Shown here piece by piece: positions 51,123 through 60,893 of a stretch of 64,000 nt of DNA. The notes beneath the pieces are model-generated. The model was given only the letters and a program-made list of their open reading frames with translations. It did not search any database and was not told the origin of the DNA. The translations under genes were made by a program, and so were the position numbers. Source of the stretch: Gammaproteobacteria bacterium. GTDB taxonomy: Bacteria; Pseudomonadota; Gammaproteobacteria; Pseudomonadales; Azotimanducaceae. Where the stretch lies: assembly GCA_026707735.1 (NCBI GenBank), contig JAPOWH010000012.1:1-64000 (forward strand), in the 5' to 3' direction. The stretch's first letter is position 1; every line of letters starts with the position of its first letter.

Positions 51123-51827
51123 TCAGTGAACTTCAGCTTGTTTGCCCCAAGCGCGCTTAAGCGCTTCAAAGTCGAATCCAGGTTGCTGCGACGCCTCAAT
51201 CACAACGCTCTCCACGCGTGCTATTCGAGCCGCGGCAGCGGGCACACCACCAGCAGCGTCGATTGGAATGACTACAGCACCGTGCTGGTCCGAATGTATC
51301 AAGTCTCCGTCGCTCACTTCCATGCCAGCAACATCCACCTTATCGCCAAACCCGACTACATGTACAAAAGCGTGTGACGGGCCTATTCGGTCAGCGAGCA
51401 TTTGAAATCCGTTTGCGGCGTCTGGAACGTCCCTAACGCTTCCATCCGTAATCACTCCTAGACAACCCAGTCCAAAATGGATATTGCTGTTCACCTCTCC
51501 CCAAAACGCGCCATATCCCTTCGATTCTGCGTCGAGATCCTGAATCACCACGATTGATGGCTTGGGTCCACCGTCGATGTACGCATAGTAGCCTTGACTC
51601 AATTGCCGCGCGTCAGCGCCGCGAACCTGGGAAGGTTCCCTCGCTTTGATGGTCGCAGTCCTTGCGAAACCAACCATACTGCCAAGTTCCGGCCTTGTGC
51701 AAACCAGCGGCTCTGTGGTGTAGCCAAATCCTCGTCTGTCGGGAGCCACCGCTTCCAATGCATTGCAGACCGTCGGAGTATCTAATTCACGGAGTTGTTG
51801 CAGCAGTGTTTCATCGACTTGTGACAT
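51123..51827 (-). CDS. RraA-like protein (4-hydroxy-4-methyl-2-oxoglutarate aldolase/RraA family)
   Basis: A 234-residue RraA/menG-fold protein. ELDTPTVCNALEAV opens it. YAYIDGGPKPSIVVIQDLDA and AFWGEVNSNIHFGLGCLGVI precede the family's key motif TDGSVRDVPDAA (Arg and Asp of the metal-pyruvate site), and DLIHSDQHGAVVIPIDAAGG closes it. Members are aldolases or decarboxylases of oxo acids, or RNase E regulators. Those with the DGSVRD motif are more likely enzymes. First gene of the set with the thioredoxin-fused protein and the selenoprotein. Confidence 0.85.
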   Translation of the reverse strand: MSQVDETLLQQLRELDTPTVCNALEAVAPDRRGFGYTTEPLVCTRPELGSMVGFARTATIKAREPSQVRGADARQLSQGYYAYIDGGPKPSIVVIQDLDAESKGYGAFWGEVNSNIHFGLGCLGVITDGSVRDVPDAANGFQMLADRIGPSHAFVHVVGFGDKVDVAGMEVSDGDLIHSDQHGAVVIPIDAAGGVPAAAARIARVESVVIEASQQPGFDFEALKRAWGKQAEVH

Positions 51828-52051
51828 GTGATGCTTACTCGTCTATAGCGGGGAGCGCATATTAGCAATTTGGCCTATCAATCATCCCGGCGTGTATGTT
51901 GACTTACAACAATTGACCGGACACGCTCGACGAATGGCATTGAATATAATGATTCGGCAGTCGACCTTGAGTTCTTGTTTAGAACTTCAGCACTGTAGCA
52001 CTGTCTCAAGGTGCTCCAACGGACGAAGTCGCAAAGTTCTCTAGTCGAGGC

Positions 52052-52128
52052 GGGTGTTTAGCTCAGTTTGGGAGAGCGATGGCCTTACAAGCCATAGGTC
52101 GTAGGTTCGATCCCTACAACACCCACCA
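52052..52128 (+). tRNA. tRNA-Val (anticodon UAC)
   Basis: Acceptor stem GGGTGTT / AACACCC, D-arm TTAGCTCAGTTTGGGAGAGC, anticodon stem ATGGC with loop CTTACAA and GCCAT, T-arm GTAGGTTCGATCCCTAC, and encoded CCA at 52126-52128. The anticodon UAC reads GUA codons. Confidence 0.95.
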
Positions 52129-52145
52129 CCATTTGCAATGTCGTC

Positions 52146-52223
52146 GGAGCGGTAGTTCAGTCGGTTTAGAATACTAGCCTGTCACGCTAGGGGTCGCGGG
52201 TTCGAGTCCCGTCCGCTCCGCCA
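52146..52223 (+). tRNA. tRNA-Asp (anticodon GUC)
   Basis: Acceptor stem GGAGCGG / CCGCTCC, anticodon stem-loop CTAGC CTGTCAC GCTAG, T-arm CGCGGGTTCGAGTCCCG, encoded CCA at 52221-52223. It is separated by 17 bases from tRNA-Val and likely co-transcribed. Confidence 0.95.
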
Positions 52224-52268
52224 TTCCAAATCAGCCGCAAATGAGTCTCGCACGAGCTCACGATCGTC

Positions 52269-53333
52269 TTAGCCCCCAACCCACTCCAGCCATAAACCAT
52301 GTGGCGACGCTCTAGCCAATAGTTTGCGCTCAGCTGCAGAATTGGAGCAATAACGGGTGAGCGCCAGTTCATATTGTCCATTTGCACTTCCTTCCAATTC
52401 TATGTGCCAAATGGGACGTTGTTTGCAGAATTCACCGAGCAGTGGGGCAATGGCACTGCGGGTCAATTCCGAAAACTGGTAGGTGGAAATGGTTGAATAG
52501 ACCACAATTGCGTGATTTGCCGCAGCGCACTCAATCGTTTCGGGTAGCCGTGCAATGACATCACCCTCAAGGATGGTGGCTGGGAACTGCTTGAATTCCT
52601 CGATTGCAGCGAGCAGGCGGTTGTGGTGAGCGTGATGTTCTGGCCAGACTAGAGCACGCAGCCAGTTGACAGCGTTGATGTCTTTCACATCCACAGGTGC
52701 GACATCTATACCGATCCGACTACCAACTTCAATTTCGGTTTCTAAGCTAAGTAATTGATTTCCCCGAATTTTCGTACAGATTCGAACATTAGAATGAGAG
52801 TTTCCCCACTCCAAATCCGCATTGCAAGGATGACTGTATTTGTAGTAATAGCGATGAAAATTTAGATTTAGGCCCGCGCTTGCGCCTAGATCTATCAAGT
52901 GAAGCGGTGCACGTTTGGATTCTAGAGAAACCATCGAAAACGCTGGCAGCAGACAACCGCATCTACTTACGACGTTCGTCTGAACCTTTCGTTCTTCCAA
53001 CAACTTCACAATGGCGTTGCGATGGATTTGGCAGAATTCGCGAAAAGCTGTGGAGGCGGATTCCGATTGCGGCTCACCTCGGGAGAGTATGGGATAGTAC
53101 TCGCGCAATGGATGCTTCATTCCTGTCATTAGCAAGTACTGAACCGATGCGAAGAGCAGGTTAGGGGAGGGCTGCAGCCTTGGGCAATGGCTAGCTAGCT
53201 CAAGAAGGTCCGGCGTGCTTGCCACCGCATGAGCTAGTTCAGCGTACATGGGCGAATCCAGTTCAACCGCTTCGGTTTCTGAGAATTTGCGGAATTGGTT
53301 GCTGAGGACCGTAAGTTCGCTGTGTCTAGGCAT
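52269..53333 (-). CDS. DUF2332 (methyltransferase-like) protein
   Basis: A 354-residue protein with the S-adenosylmethionine-like motif HLIDLGASAGLNLNFHRYYY and SRIGIDVAPVDVKD, plus FCQIHRNAIVKLLEERKVQT as in DUF2332. The C-terminus has PIWHIELEGSANGQYELALT. Methyltransferase-like fold, activity unproven. ATG 53333 (MPRHSEL) is used. The 45 bases between its stop and the tRNA-Asp CCA hold no other signal. Confidence 0.82.
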   Translation of the reverse strand: MPRHSELTVLSNQFRKFSETEAVELDSPMYAELAHAVASTPDLLELASHCPRLQPSPNLLFASVQYLLMTGMKHPLREYYPILSRGEPQSESASTAFREFCQIHRNAIVKLLEERKVQTNVVSRCGCLLPAFSMVSLESKRAPLHLIDLGASAGLNLNFHRYYYKYSHPCNADLEWGNSHSNVRICTKIRGNQLLSLETEIEVGSRIGIDVAPVDVKDINAVNWLRALVWPEHHAHHNRLLAAIEEFKQFPATILEGDVIARLPETIECAAANHAIVVYSTISTYQFSELTRSAIAPLLGEFCKQRPIWHIELEGSANGQYELALTRYCSNSAAERKLLARASPHGLWLEWVGG

Positions 53334-53920
53334 ACTTGATCGAGATAGAAGGGCTACCTGGCCCAATCAAAAGCATCAAACATTCACCTAAGCTTGCAGT
53401 ACAGTCAACAATTATGGATGATTAAAGCTATTGGTCGAATCCCGTCTAGAATTGGGAACTAGCTCATCTATCTTGGACGGCCAAGTGTTGGAAAACGACC
53501 AGCGTCTAGGGTTACGCTACGTTGAATATGTGCAGAAGGTATCGTTGAAAGCGTCTATATCCGTAGGGCCACCGGTTGCTCTAGACTCCGTTGACGAATC
53601 TAGCAGTGTTGTGGCTAGGGTAGTCTCCACGCGTATGCATGCGTTACGGTAAATTGATAGAAAATGAAGAAATTCTTTAGAGTAAGCTTGGGAGAGCTAG
53701 TACAATGTGTCAATGACAATTTAACATACTCATATGCGAATGTCTCTCATTCCAAGAGGCAATGAGCGTCTATTCAGCGCTCACAACGTGGAATTGCAAT
53801 CCATTGCGTATGAACATAATTGGCTGACTCTGGAGAACACCTACAAGGTTCTTCAGTCTAATCTCACACAAGGGCTTCTATGAAAGAAGGAATGAAGAGG
53901 AACAGGAATGGAGGTTCCGA
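53334..53920. other. 587-base region upstream of the TonB receptor gene
   Basis: An open frame at 53431-53652 (73 codons, TTG start) has no ribosome site and no recognisable features and is probably not coding. The rest should hold the receptor promoter. No clear iron-box-like palindrome was seen. Confidence 0.4.
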
Positions 53921-56900
53921 ATGAATCGTAAGACACCTTTGCATGCTCGCCGCGCCACCCTTGGTGCAAGTGTGGCAGGTTTTGCATGCGTTGTATGTCT
54001 CGGACTAGGAATGCCGACAGATGCGCAGGAATCTGAAACCGTTGACGAAGAGATTGAAGAGATCATCGTCACTGGATCTCGGATCTTGCGCAACGACATG
54101 GAAAGTTCTAGTCCGTTGGTGCAAATCGAAAGTACTGAGTTCGAGTACCAAGGAACTGTGCGTGTTGAAGACATGCTGCGAAATCTTCCGCAGGTATGGT
54201 CAAAGCAAAATACAGGGCAGTCGAACGGTGCGACTGGAACGGCTACAGTAGATTTGCGTAACTTAGGCAGTGTACGCACTCTGGTGCTAATGAACGGTCG
54301 CCGAATGCCAGCGGGATCGCCAATTGGTACTCCAGTTGACATCAATCAGATCCCGGGCGCACTAATTGACAGAGTCGAGATCCTTACTGGCGGGGCATCT
54401 GCTACCTATGGATCGGACGCTGTTGCTGGGGTCATTAACTTCATCCTAAAGGATTGGAGTGAAGGCATCGTGTTCGATTTCCAGCAAAGCGCCTACAACC
54501 ACATCAACGACAGCGATATACAAGACATCGTAACTGAGAGTGGTTTCGACTTGCCATCAGACAACGTCACGGATGGTCAGATGACTCAGGCTTCTCTACT
54601 GATGGGCGGCAATATCGACGACGGTAGAGGAAATATCACTCTTTATGCAACGTATCGGGACATCAAGGCCGTTAGGCAAGCAAGTCGCGACTACAGTGCG
54701 TGCGCGTTAAACAACGAAGCGGACGGATGTTGGGGTTCCAGCACAATACCCGAAGGACGATTTACCAATTTCGCGGGTGGACCCATTGGGTTTGACTACA
54801 AAGTTGACGGGACTCAGTTCGTACCCCGCGCCGGGACGCTATTCAACTACGGTCCTTTGAACTATTTTCAAAGACCTGACGAACGCTATGCCTTTGGTGC
54901 GTTTGGTACGTATCAAACAACTGATTGGTCTGAGGTTTACGTGGAGCTCATGTTCATGGATGACCGATCCGTTTCGCAAATTGCACCATCTGGAGCTTTC
55001 TTTGTCACGAGCTCGTTAAGCTGCGCCAATCCCTTCTTGAGTGATCAACAATATAACCTGCTCACTCAGGGTCGACTCTCGCCCGATCAACAGACAGAGC
55101 TCGACGAAGTACTCGCAGGATTGGCTGACGATGCTGCAAGAGACGCCTACTTGGACTCGGCATTCTGTCAAAACCGAGAAGACGATTTCATCGACGTCTA
55201 CATTGGTAGGCGAAATATCGAAGGTGGGCCACGGAGGCAAGACCTGCGACACACCAACTTCAGGATTGTTGCGGGATCTCAAGGCGAGATCAATGAGTAT
55301 TGGAGATATGACGGATTTGTCCAACGATCGGTCGTAAGCATGGAGAATACATACCAAAACGATTTGGGTACGACGAAGATCATTCGCGCTTTGGATGCAC
55401 TGTTTGACGGCGCTGGCAACGTGGTTTGCCGTTCCGCATTGAATGGCGTAGATCCGAATTGCGTTCCGTGGAACATATTTGATTCAGACGGCGTGACTCA
55501 AGACATGATCGACTACCTAGTACTGCCATTATTTGCACGAGGAACGACCGAACAGGAAGTACTCTCGGCATATGTTCAAGGGGATATGGCGCAATATGGA
55601 TGGCAAGTGCCAAGTTCTAGTCGAGGCATAGACTTAGTCTTGGGATTCGAAACTCGGTCAGAACGCATGACGTTTGATCCCGATGAGGGTTATCGCAACG
55701 GAGAGGGAGCCGGGCAGGGCGGCGCGACCAATCCCGTAGCTGGCGAGTATGACGTAATTGAGTTGTTCGGCGAAGCCAACATTCCTCTCATTGAAGGTGC
55801 AGACTACATGGAGGAAGTAATGCTCGAGTCGGCCTATCGGTTCTCAGACTACTCAACTGGTCATAGCACTCACACCTGGGGCTTGCGGTTGAGCTGGGCG
55901 ATTGACGATCAGCTTCGATTCAGAGGAAGTATCCAGCGTGCCGTCCGAGCAGCCAACATTCGAGAGCTGTTTACGCCTCAAGGATTCAATCTTTTTGACA
56001 TGGACGAGGATCCCTGTGGAGGTCCCGTTACTGATGGAACCACCAATGCTGGACGAACTCTGCAAGAGTGTCAGCGAAGCGGCGTAACCGCGTCTCAGTT
56101 TGGAAACATCCAGCACTCTCCTGCGGGGCAATACAACTTCCTCCAGGGTGGCAATCCCGATGTCAGCCCAGAAGAATCTGACACATTAACGGTTGGAGCT
56201 GTATGGAATCCCCATTTCGAGCCTGCCTTGAGCGTAGCGATGGACATCTACAACGTGAGAATAGAACAGGGCATTTCCATCTTGACGCCGGAATTCATTC
56301 TCAATGAGTGCTTGGATGGAGACGACGGCCAATGCCAATTGGTGAACAGAAGTTCCGCACGAGGAGACCTGTGGATCGGTTCCGACGTATCGTCAAGTGG
56401 CCACATTGTTGCTTTGAATGACAATCTGGCAGTCGAAGAAGTTACAGGAATCGATGCCATTGTGGACTACTCGTTTTCGTTGGATCGAATTGGAACTATC
56501 GATATTCACAACGTATTTGGTCTGCTGACGCAATGGGATCAGCAAGAACTTTCCTCTGCGCCAGTCGAAGACTGCTTGGGTGTTTGGGGCGGCGTATGCG
56601 GTTATCCGGTTCCTAATGTACGCAACAATTTGCGCGTGACCGTCGACACCCTGTACGAACCTTTGGTAGTAACCGGCATGTGGCGTTACACGGGCGAGAT
56701 GGATCAGCACGGTGGTGGCGTTAGCTTAGATGCAGTGCACTACATCGACGCGGCTGGAGTCTATACGGTCAACGAGACTACAAAGATTCGTGCCGGTGTG
56801 AACAATGTTCTTGATGTAGATCCGCCGATCGCTGGAAATGGGGCTGGACCGTCTATTTCTGGCAATGGAAACGTGTTTCCTGGATCCTATGACGCGTTGG

Positions 56901-56938
56901 GCAGATACTGGTATTTGGCTGTCAAAGTCACGCTATAG
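53921..56938 (+). CDS. TonB-dependent outer-membrane receptor
   Basis: A 1005-residue protein with a signal peptide (GASVAGFACVVCLGLGMPTD), a plug domain (EEIEEIIVTGSRILRNDMES, LPQVW, GATGTATVDLRNLGSVRTLV, MNGRRMPAG) and a large beta-barrel ending in an aromatic/hydrophobic strand (YWYLAVKVTL). The plug pattern GGASATYGSDAVAGVINFIL is diagnostic. It imports a siderophore, vitamin or glycan-like ligand, and the ligand cannot be read. Strong ribosome site GGAGG before ATG. A terminator hairpin follows at 56960. Confidence 0.95.
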   Translation: MNRKTPLHARRATLGASVAGFACVVCLGLGMPTDAQESETVDEEIEEIIVTGSRILRNDMESSSPLVQIESTEFEYQGTVRVEDMLRNLPQVWSKQNTGQSNGATGTATVDLRNLGSVRTLVLMNGRRMPAGSPIGTPVDINQIPGALIDRVEILTGGASATYGSDAVAGVINFILKDWSEGIVFDFQQSAYNHINDSDIQDIVTESGFDLPSDNVTDGQMTQASLLMGGNIDDGRGNITLYATYRDIKAVRQASRDYSACALNNEADGCWGSSTIPEGRFTNFAGGPIGFDYKVDGTQFVPRAGTLFNYGPLNYFQRPDERYAFGAFGTYQTTDWSEVYVELMFMDDRSVSQIAPSGAFFVTSSLSCANPFLSDQQYNLLTQGRLSPDQQTELDEVLAGLADDAARDAYLDSAFCQNREDDFIDVYIGRRNIEGGPRRQDLRHTNFRIVAGSQGEINEYWRYDGFVQRSVVSMENTYQNDLGTTKIIRALDALFDGAGNVVCRSALNGVDPNCVPWNIFDSDGVTQDMIDYLVLPLFARGTTEQEVLSAYVQGDMAQYGWQVPSSSRGIDLVLGFETRSERMTFDPDEGYRNGEGAGQGGATNPVAGEYDVIELFGEANIPLIEGADYMEEVMLESAYRFSDYSTGHSTHTWGLRLSWAIDDQLRFRGSIQRAVRAANIRELFTPQGFNLFDMDEDPCGGPVTDGTTNAGRTLQECQRSGVTASQFGNIQHSPAGQYNFLQGGNPDVSPEESDTLTVGAVWNPHFEPALSVAMDIYNVRIEQGISILTPEFILNECLDGDDGQCQLVNRSSARGDLWIGSDVSSSGHIVALNDNLAVEEVTGIDAIVDYSFSLDRIGTIDIHNVFGLLTQWDQQELSSAPVEDCLGVWGGVCGYPVPNVRNNLRVTVDTLYEPLVVTGMWRYTGEMDQHGGGVSLDAVHYIDAAGVYTVNETTKIRAGVNNVLDVDPPIAGNGAGPSISGNGNVFPGSYDALGRYWYLAVKVTL

Positions 56939-56959
56939 CCCACTGAATTCTTACTAACC

Positions 56960-56994
56960 GAGCGGCGTGGGGCCCTGCTAGTCTCACGCCGCTC
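56960..56994 (+). terminator. Terminator-like hairpin after the TonB receptor gene
   Basis: Ten-bp stem GAGCGGCGTG (56960-56969) / CACGCCGCTC (56985-56994), followed by TTCCATTTCT. Confidence 0.65.
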
Positions 56995-57050
56995 TTCCAT
57001 TTCTATCGTTGCGCCAAAAATTCGCAATTCCGTAAACTAACCGCTAACGG

Positions 57051-58205
57051 TTGGAACTGCGAGCTATCGAACTGTCTTCCACATTCGCTTCTTCGGCGCT
57101 TGAACGTGCCTCGAAAATCTATCCAAAAATCGTTGAGAACGGCGATGCTATAGATCACGAACGGGAATTGCCTGAGGAATTGGCAGAGCTACTTAAGGAT
57201 CAGGGGATTTTTCGATTGTTGGTTCCAAGATCCATGGGCGGCGAGGAATTGGATTTTCCAGCATATCTTGAAGTTGTAAGACTAATTTCTCATGCGGACG
57301 GCAGTACGGGCTGGTGCGTTAACCAAGGAGCTGTGTTTGCCACCCATGCTGGCCGCGCACAACCAAAGCTTGCAAGAGAGGTCTGGGGAAACTCAATCGG
57401 CGTTGTTGGCAACGGTCCGCCTAGTGGAGCAAGGTATGCAAGGGTACGGGAAGGTTACCGACTAACTGGTCGATGGAACTTTTCGAGCGGTTGTCGGCAC
57501 TCCAATTGGCTTGCCGCCGTCGCAGGCGGGTCGGACGGCGAACCGACACTATTGCATTTCATACCCAAAGAGGAGCTCAAGCTTGTAGACGTTTGGCAGG
57601 TCAATGGACTACGCGGCACAGGCAGCTTCAGCTTTGTTGCGGACGACCATTTTGTCCCCAAAGACCGAGCGATGCGCTTGGACACGGGTCCCGTAGAGAG
57701 TGGGCCTCTTTACATTGTTCCCCAAGGGCTGCTATTTGCGTGCGGGTTCGGTTGTGTGGCACTTGGCGTAGCCAGATCAGCAATCGATGGCGTGATTGAT
57801 TTAGCTATGGCCAAGAAGGCGCAATTCTCACAAAATACTCTCGCTCGAGATCCCAATGTGCAAACAAAAATCGGTCACGCTGAGGGATTGTGGAATGGAG
57901 CAAAAGCTATGTTGTACGACATAGTGAATCAAGTGTGGGACAACGTCTGCCTCAACGGTGAGATTGGACTTGACGATCGAATACGATTGCGGTTGGCGGG
58001 TACGCACGCGATACGGCAGTCAGCCGACGTTGTGGACATTGTCTACAACTTGAGTGGCTCTACGGCGATATTTGAATCGACTAGTATCCAGCGGAAGTTT
58101 CAAGACGTTCACGTAATCACTCAGCAAATTCAAGGTCGAGAGGCACATTATCAAACAGTGGGCAAACACCTGCTCGGCCAAGATCCGACGGGTGGTGTGT
58201 TTTAG
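57051..58205 (+). CDS. Acyl-CoA-dehydrogenase-fold hydroxylase-like protein (384 aa)
   Basis: A 384-residue protein similar in layout to that at 30982: helical N-terminus (LAELLKDQGIFRLLVPRSMG), GSTGWCVNQGAVFATHAGRA, beta domain GYRLTGRWNFSSGCRHSNWL and WQVNGLRGTGSFSFVADDHF. HVITQQIQGREAHYQTVGKH closes it. The RWNFSSGC pattern and GLRGTGS suggest the two-component flavin monooxygenase group. Start is TTG 57051. It follows the TonB receptor, so the imported compound may be its substrate (inference). Confidence 0.75.
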   Translation: MELRAIELSSTFASSALERASKIYPKIVENGDAIDHERELPEELAELLKDQGIFRLLVPRSMGGEELDFPAYLEVVRLISHADGSTGWCVNQGAVFATHAGRAQPKLAREVWGNSIGVVGNGPPSGARYARVREGYRLTGRWNFSSGCRHSNWLAAVAGGSDGEPTLLHFIPKEELKLVDVWQVNGLRGTGSFSFVADDHFVPKDRAMRLDTGPVESGPLYIVPQGLLFACGFGCVALGVARSAIDGVIDLAMAKKAQFSQNTLARDPNVQTKIGHAEGLWNGAKAMLYDIVNQVWDNVCLNGEIGLDDRIRLRLAGTHAIRQSADVVDIVYNLSGSTAIFESTSIQRKFQDVHVITQQIQGREAHYQTVGKHLLGQDPTGGVF

Positions 58206-58269
58206 TTAGTTAACTTCTGCAGTAAACCAAATTGACAACCAGGGTCGAGCCGGCCAGGACCTCGATTGC

Positions 58270-59742
58270 TCAAAGTTCCTTGGCGAGTTCCTTTTCGACC
58301 AACGCAAGAATGTCGCGCATGCCCTCAAGTCTTTTCTCATCAGTTTCCCAGTGTTTGGCGATTCTCATGTAAATTGACGCCTTTTCGTAGTCACCGAGTT
58401 GGCGATAGGTTTCTCCCAGGTGGAAGTTAACACGTGCAGACCACGGCGCGTGTTTGTGGGCGACGCGCAAATAATTCTTGGCATCGCCAGCTCGACCCTC
58501 GTTAAGGTAGAGGATTCCCAAGCCGAACGCTGCATCGACGCGCAAATGATCGATTTGCAAGGCTCTCCTATAGAGCTTCTGGGCGTCGCTAAGCAACGTA
58601 TTGCATGAACTGTCCTGCAATTCAACGCATAGTCGTATAAGCGCCGATGCCTTGGTTACGTTGGTTTCTGCGACATCCGGGTTGAGTCGATAGGCTTGAT
58701 CCGCATATCCCTTAGACAATTCCGCATCGCTTCTGGTCACTTCCGATAGTGCAGCGAGAACGGCGTAGTTGTTGGGTCGCAGTCGGTTGAGTCTAGCAAG
58801 AATGTAGTGTGCCCGGTCTACGTTGAACTCGGCCAAGGAGTCTGCGAGCAGCATGTAGCGGTCAACTAGATCCAGGCAATCGTTTTCCTGCACGGAGACT
58901 CCGGCACCGTCGAACGCGAATCGAATTTCCGGTTGGTCTACTGTCAAATAGTCGTAAAGTGTATTGTCCAGTGCTTTTTCGTCCATTTGTGCGATGGACA
59001 TATAAGCGGAGATGGCGTTTTCTCCGGAATTGGCTCGCTCAAGCAACGCATTGATTCGGTCGAAGGGATGTTCTTCATTTGTCGCAGGAATACCGTGGAC
59101 CAAGTAATGGACCAAGGCCCATGCAGCATCGTACTGTACGCGAAGATCCTCTGCATCTGAGTGGATGATGTCGAAATCGAGAATGTCCTCCCACTTGTTT
59201 TGTTTGGTTTCCAAGAACGAGACCAGTACACGACGTCGGTCGACTGCACCCACGCTAGCCTGACCCGTTCCAAGCAATTTCAACGTGGAAAAGTATTGAG
59301 CAAGACCCTCCTCAAGCCACCGAGGAGCAGGACGTTCAAGTCGAGATCGTATGATGTAGTGAGCATACTCGTGGAATGGCACATGCGTGTAGTGCTTGCG
59401 ACGTACATTGGCTGCGAGCAAAAGCTTATGTTCCTGAAAAGAGGGCTGCATGATCCCAATGAATTTCGATAGCTTGAGTTCGCGTACAAATTCACGAGAA
59501 TTGCGGAACAGCACAATTGTTGTCGACGAGCCTTGGAGAGCATTCGGCGCCATGACTGCACTGGTTGCATAGTGAAATGACAACAGGTCTTGGGTTATTC
59601 GTAGAGCGTCTCGTTTCTTTAGGTCGGTGTAAACGGTAAAGAAAGGGGTTTCGTATTCGCACCAGGACCTTGACAGGATTGATGCATATGACGAAAAAGA
59701 AACAAACGCCAATCCCAACAGTAAGAGGAATCTTGGCAGCAA
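58270..59742 (-). CDS. Exported zinc-peptidase-like protein with TPR repeats
   Basis: A 490-residue protein. Its start is uncertain. TTG at 59742 gives a signal peptide (LLPRFLLLLGLAFVSFSSYA) with AGGA six bases upstream, while ATG at 59910 would overlap the divergent gene by more than 200 bases. A gluzincin motif HEYAH (residues 124-128) with a Glu in WLEEGLAQYF about 20 residues on resembles the DUF1570/peptidase-MA pattern. The C-terminus holds TPR-like helices (DAAFGLGILYLNEGRAGDAK, ARVNFHLGETYRQLGDYEKA). Likely periplasmic peptidase. Substrate unknown. Confidence 0.7.
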   Translation of the reverse strand: MLPRFLLLLGLAFVSFSSYASILSRSWCEYETPFFTVYTDLKKRDALRITQDLLSFHYATSAVMAPNALQGSSTTIVLFRNSREFVRELKLSKFIGIMQPSFQEHKLLLAANVRRKHYTHVPFHEYAHYIIRSRLERPAPRWLEEGLAQYFSTLKLLGTGQASVGAVDRRRVLVSFLETKQNKWEDILDFDIIHSDAEDLRVQYDAAWALVHYLVHGIPATNEEHPFDRINALLERANSGENAISAYMSIAQMDEKALDNTLYDYLTVDQPEIRFAFDGAGVSVQENDCLDLVDRYMLLADSLAEFNVDRAHYILARLNRLRPNNYAVLAALSEVTRSDAELSKGYADQAYRLNPDVAETNVTKASALIRLCVELQDSSCNTLLSDAQKLYRRALQIDHLRVDAAFGLGILYLNEGRAGDAKNYLRVAHKHAPWSARVNFHLGETYRQLGDYEKASIYMRIAKHWETDEKRLEGMRDILALVEKELAKEL

Positions 59743-60227
59743 GTTTGGTCCTGCTGCTGACAATTGTCTCGGCGTCAAGTAGTGTTGAAGAATCTGTGGA
59801 ACTCTTTCCAGTACTAACCTGTGAAGCCGATGCAAAGGTCGGATTGCATGATGTTCTTGAAGAGGTCTCACAGATTGAATCCTACGAAACCCAGGTAATT
59901 CCGGCATCACGATTCAAACTGTTCGAAAACTTGACGTTTCGGGACTTGTTGGGAGACGAGGACGTTGACTTGTACTTGTCATTTCAAGCCGAAGATTCGT
60001 CAGATGTCCACGAGTATACATGTACAAGAATCAAGGGACTTGGTAACCGAAAGGGCTATAGTTGCCTCAACAGCCCTCCATCTGAGTTGCTCACTATCGA
60101 TCCGACGTCGTTGAGATTCGCACGTGCTTCTGTAGGAGCCTGGACGCTGTATACGGCTTCGGAATTAGGCAGAAGCGCCACTCTGTTTGTCGAGAAGGGA
60201 TCCTGCAATCTTGCCAATGCCGAGTAG
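59688..60227 (+). CDS. Exported hypothetical protein (179 aa)
   Basis: Starts at ATG 59688 (ATG 59682 is also possible). The signal peptide GILAASLVLLLTIVSASSSV is followed by a soluble region with two or three cysteines (LTCEADAKVG, YTCTRIKG, GYSCLNSPPS). No family recognised. Its 5' end overlaps that of the divergent peptidase gene by about 55 bases if the peptidase starts at 59742, so their expression may be mutually constrained. Confidence 0.55.
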   Translation: MTKKKQTPIPTVRGILAASLVLLLTIVSASSSVEESVELFPVLTCEADAKVGLHDVLEEVSQIESYETQVIPASRFKLFENLTFRDLLGDEDVDLYLSFQAEDSSDVHEYTCTRIKGLGNRKGYSCLNSPPSELLTIDPTSLRFARASVGAWTLYTASELGRSATLFVEKGSCNLANAE

Positions 60228-60455
60228 TCCTCTGAAATCGAATGATCCTTCCCGGTTTTCATTGGAGAGCGGTAGCAGATTCAATAATGTCAATGCGTTA
60301 GGCAAAAAGCTCACCTAATCTAGGAACATTGGATTGCGAAGGCGCATATTTCCTGGCTCCTGCTCCACTCTCGAGCAGAAGGAGAGCTGGTCAAGCTGAT
60401 TGGTAGTCGCCCGCTAAACTCGTGTGTCAACCCAACAATAGGGACGCCTTGAATC

Positions 60456-60893
60456 CTATTTGGGATCCTCTTTAGGCTTGACTTTTTTGGATTTCTTCAG
60501 CTTAGTCTTGTCCGTTGAATCGGTCGAATCCGCCGTTTGTTCTACAGTCTTGTTCGATTCGACAGAATCAGTCGCGATTTTCTTGTCGGATTTGGATTTT
60601 TGGTTCAAGGAATCGATGGCTATGGTCGTAGCTGAGATTGCTTCAAGAACCTCTTCGATTGCCTCTTCTTCCGCTTCCAAGTCCTCGAGAATTGCCGCGA
60701 TGTCTTCGTCAAGCTTCTCCGACTTCGAAGAGTCTATTTTCTTCTCAGATGTAATCTCGATAGTCTCAATGATCTCGATCTTATCGGTGGCGGAGAGCGA
60801 CGGAGATTCCGACTTGTTCTCCGTTGCGTGTACAGCAACGCAGGCAAAGGAGATAGCACCGACAACCAGTGGAATAGTTCGTAGCTTTTTCAT
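60456..60893 (-). CDS. Exported low-complexity acidic/lysine-rich protein (145 aa)
   Basis: A signal peptide (LRTIPLVVGAISFACVAVHA) is followed by a charge-rich, coiled-coil-like segment (EDIAAILEDLEAEEEAIEEV) and a Ser/Thr/Lys tail that ends KKSKKVKPKEDPK. No known family. Likely a disordered periplasmic or envelope protein. The complementary strand is also open for 146 codons because Ser/Glu/Lys-rich codons have open complements, so it is taken as a shadow. Confidence 0.55.
   Translation of the reverse strand: MKKLRTIPLVVGAISFACVAVHATENKSESPSLSATDKIEIIETIEITSEKKIDSSKSEKLDEDIAAILEDLEAEEEAIEEVLEAISATTIAIDSLNQKSKSDKKIATDSVESNKTVEQTADSTDSTDKTKLKKSKKVKPKEDPK

Noticed and set aside
53431-53652. 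73-codon frame upstream of the TonB receptor
   Set aside because: TTG start, no ribosome site, no hydrophobic or motif pattern; probably chance.
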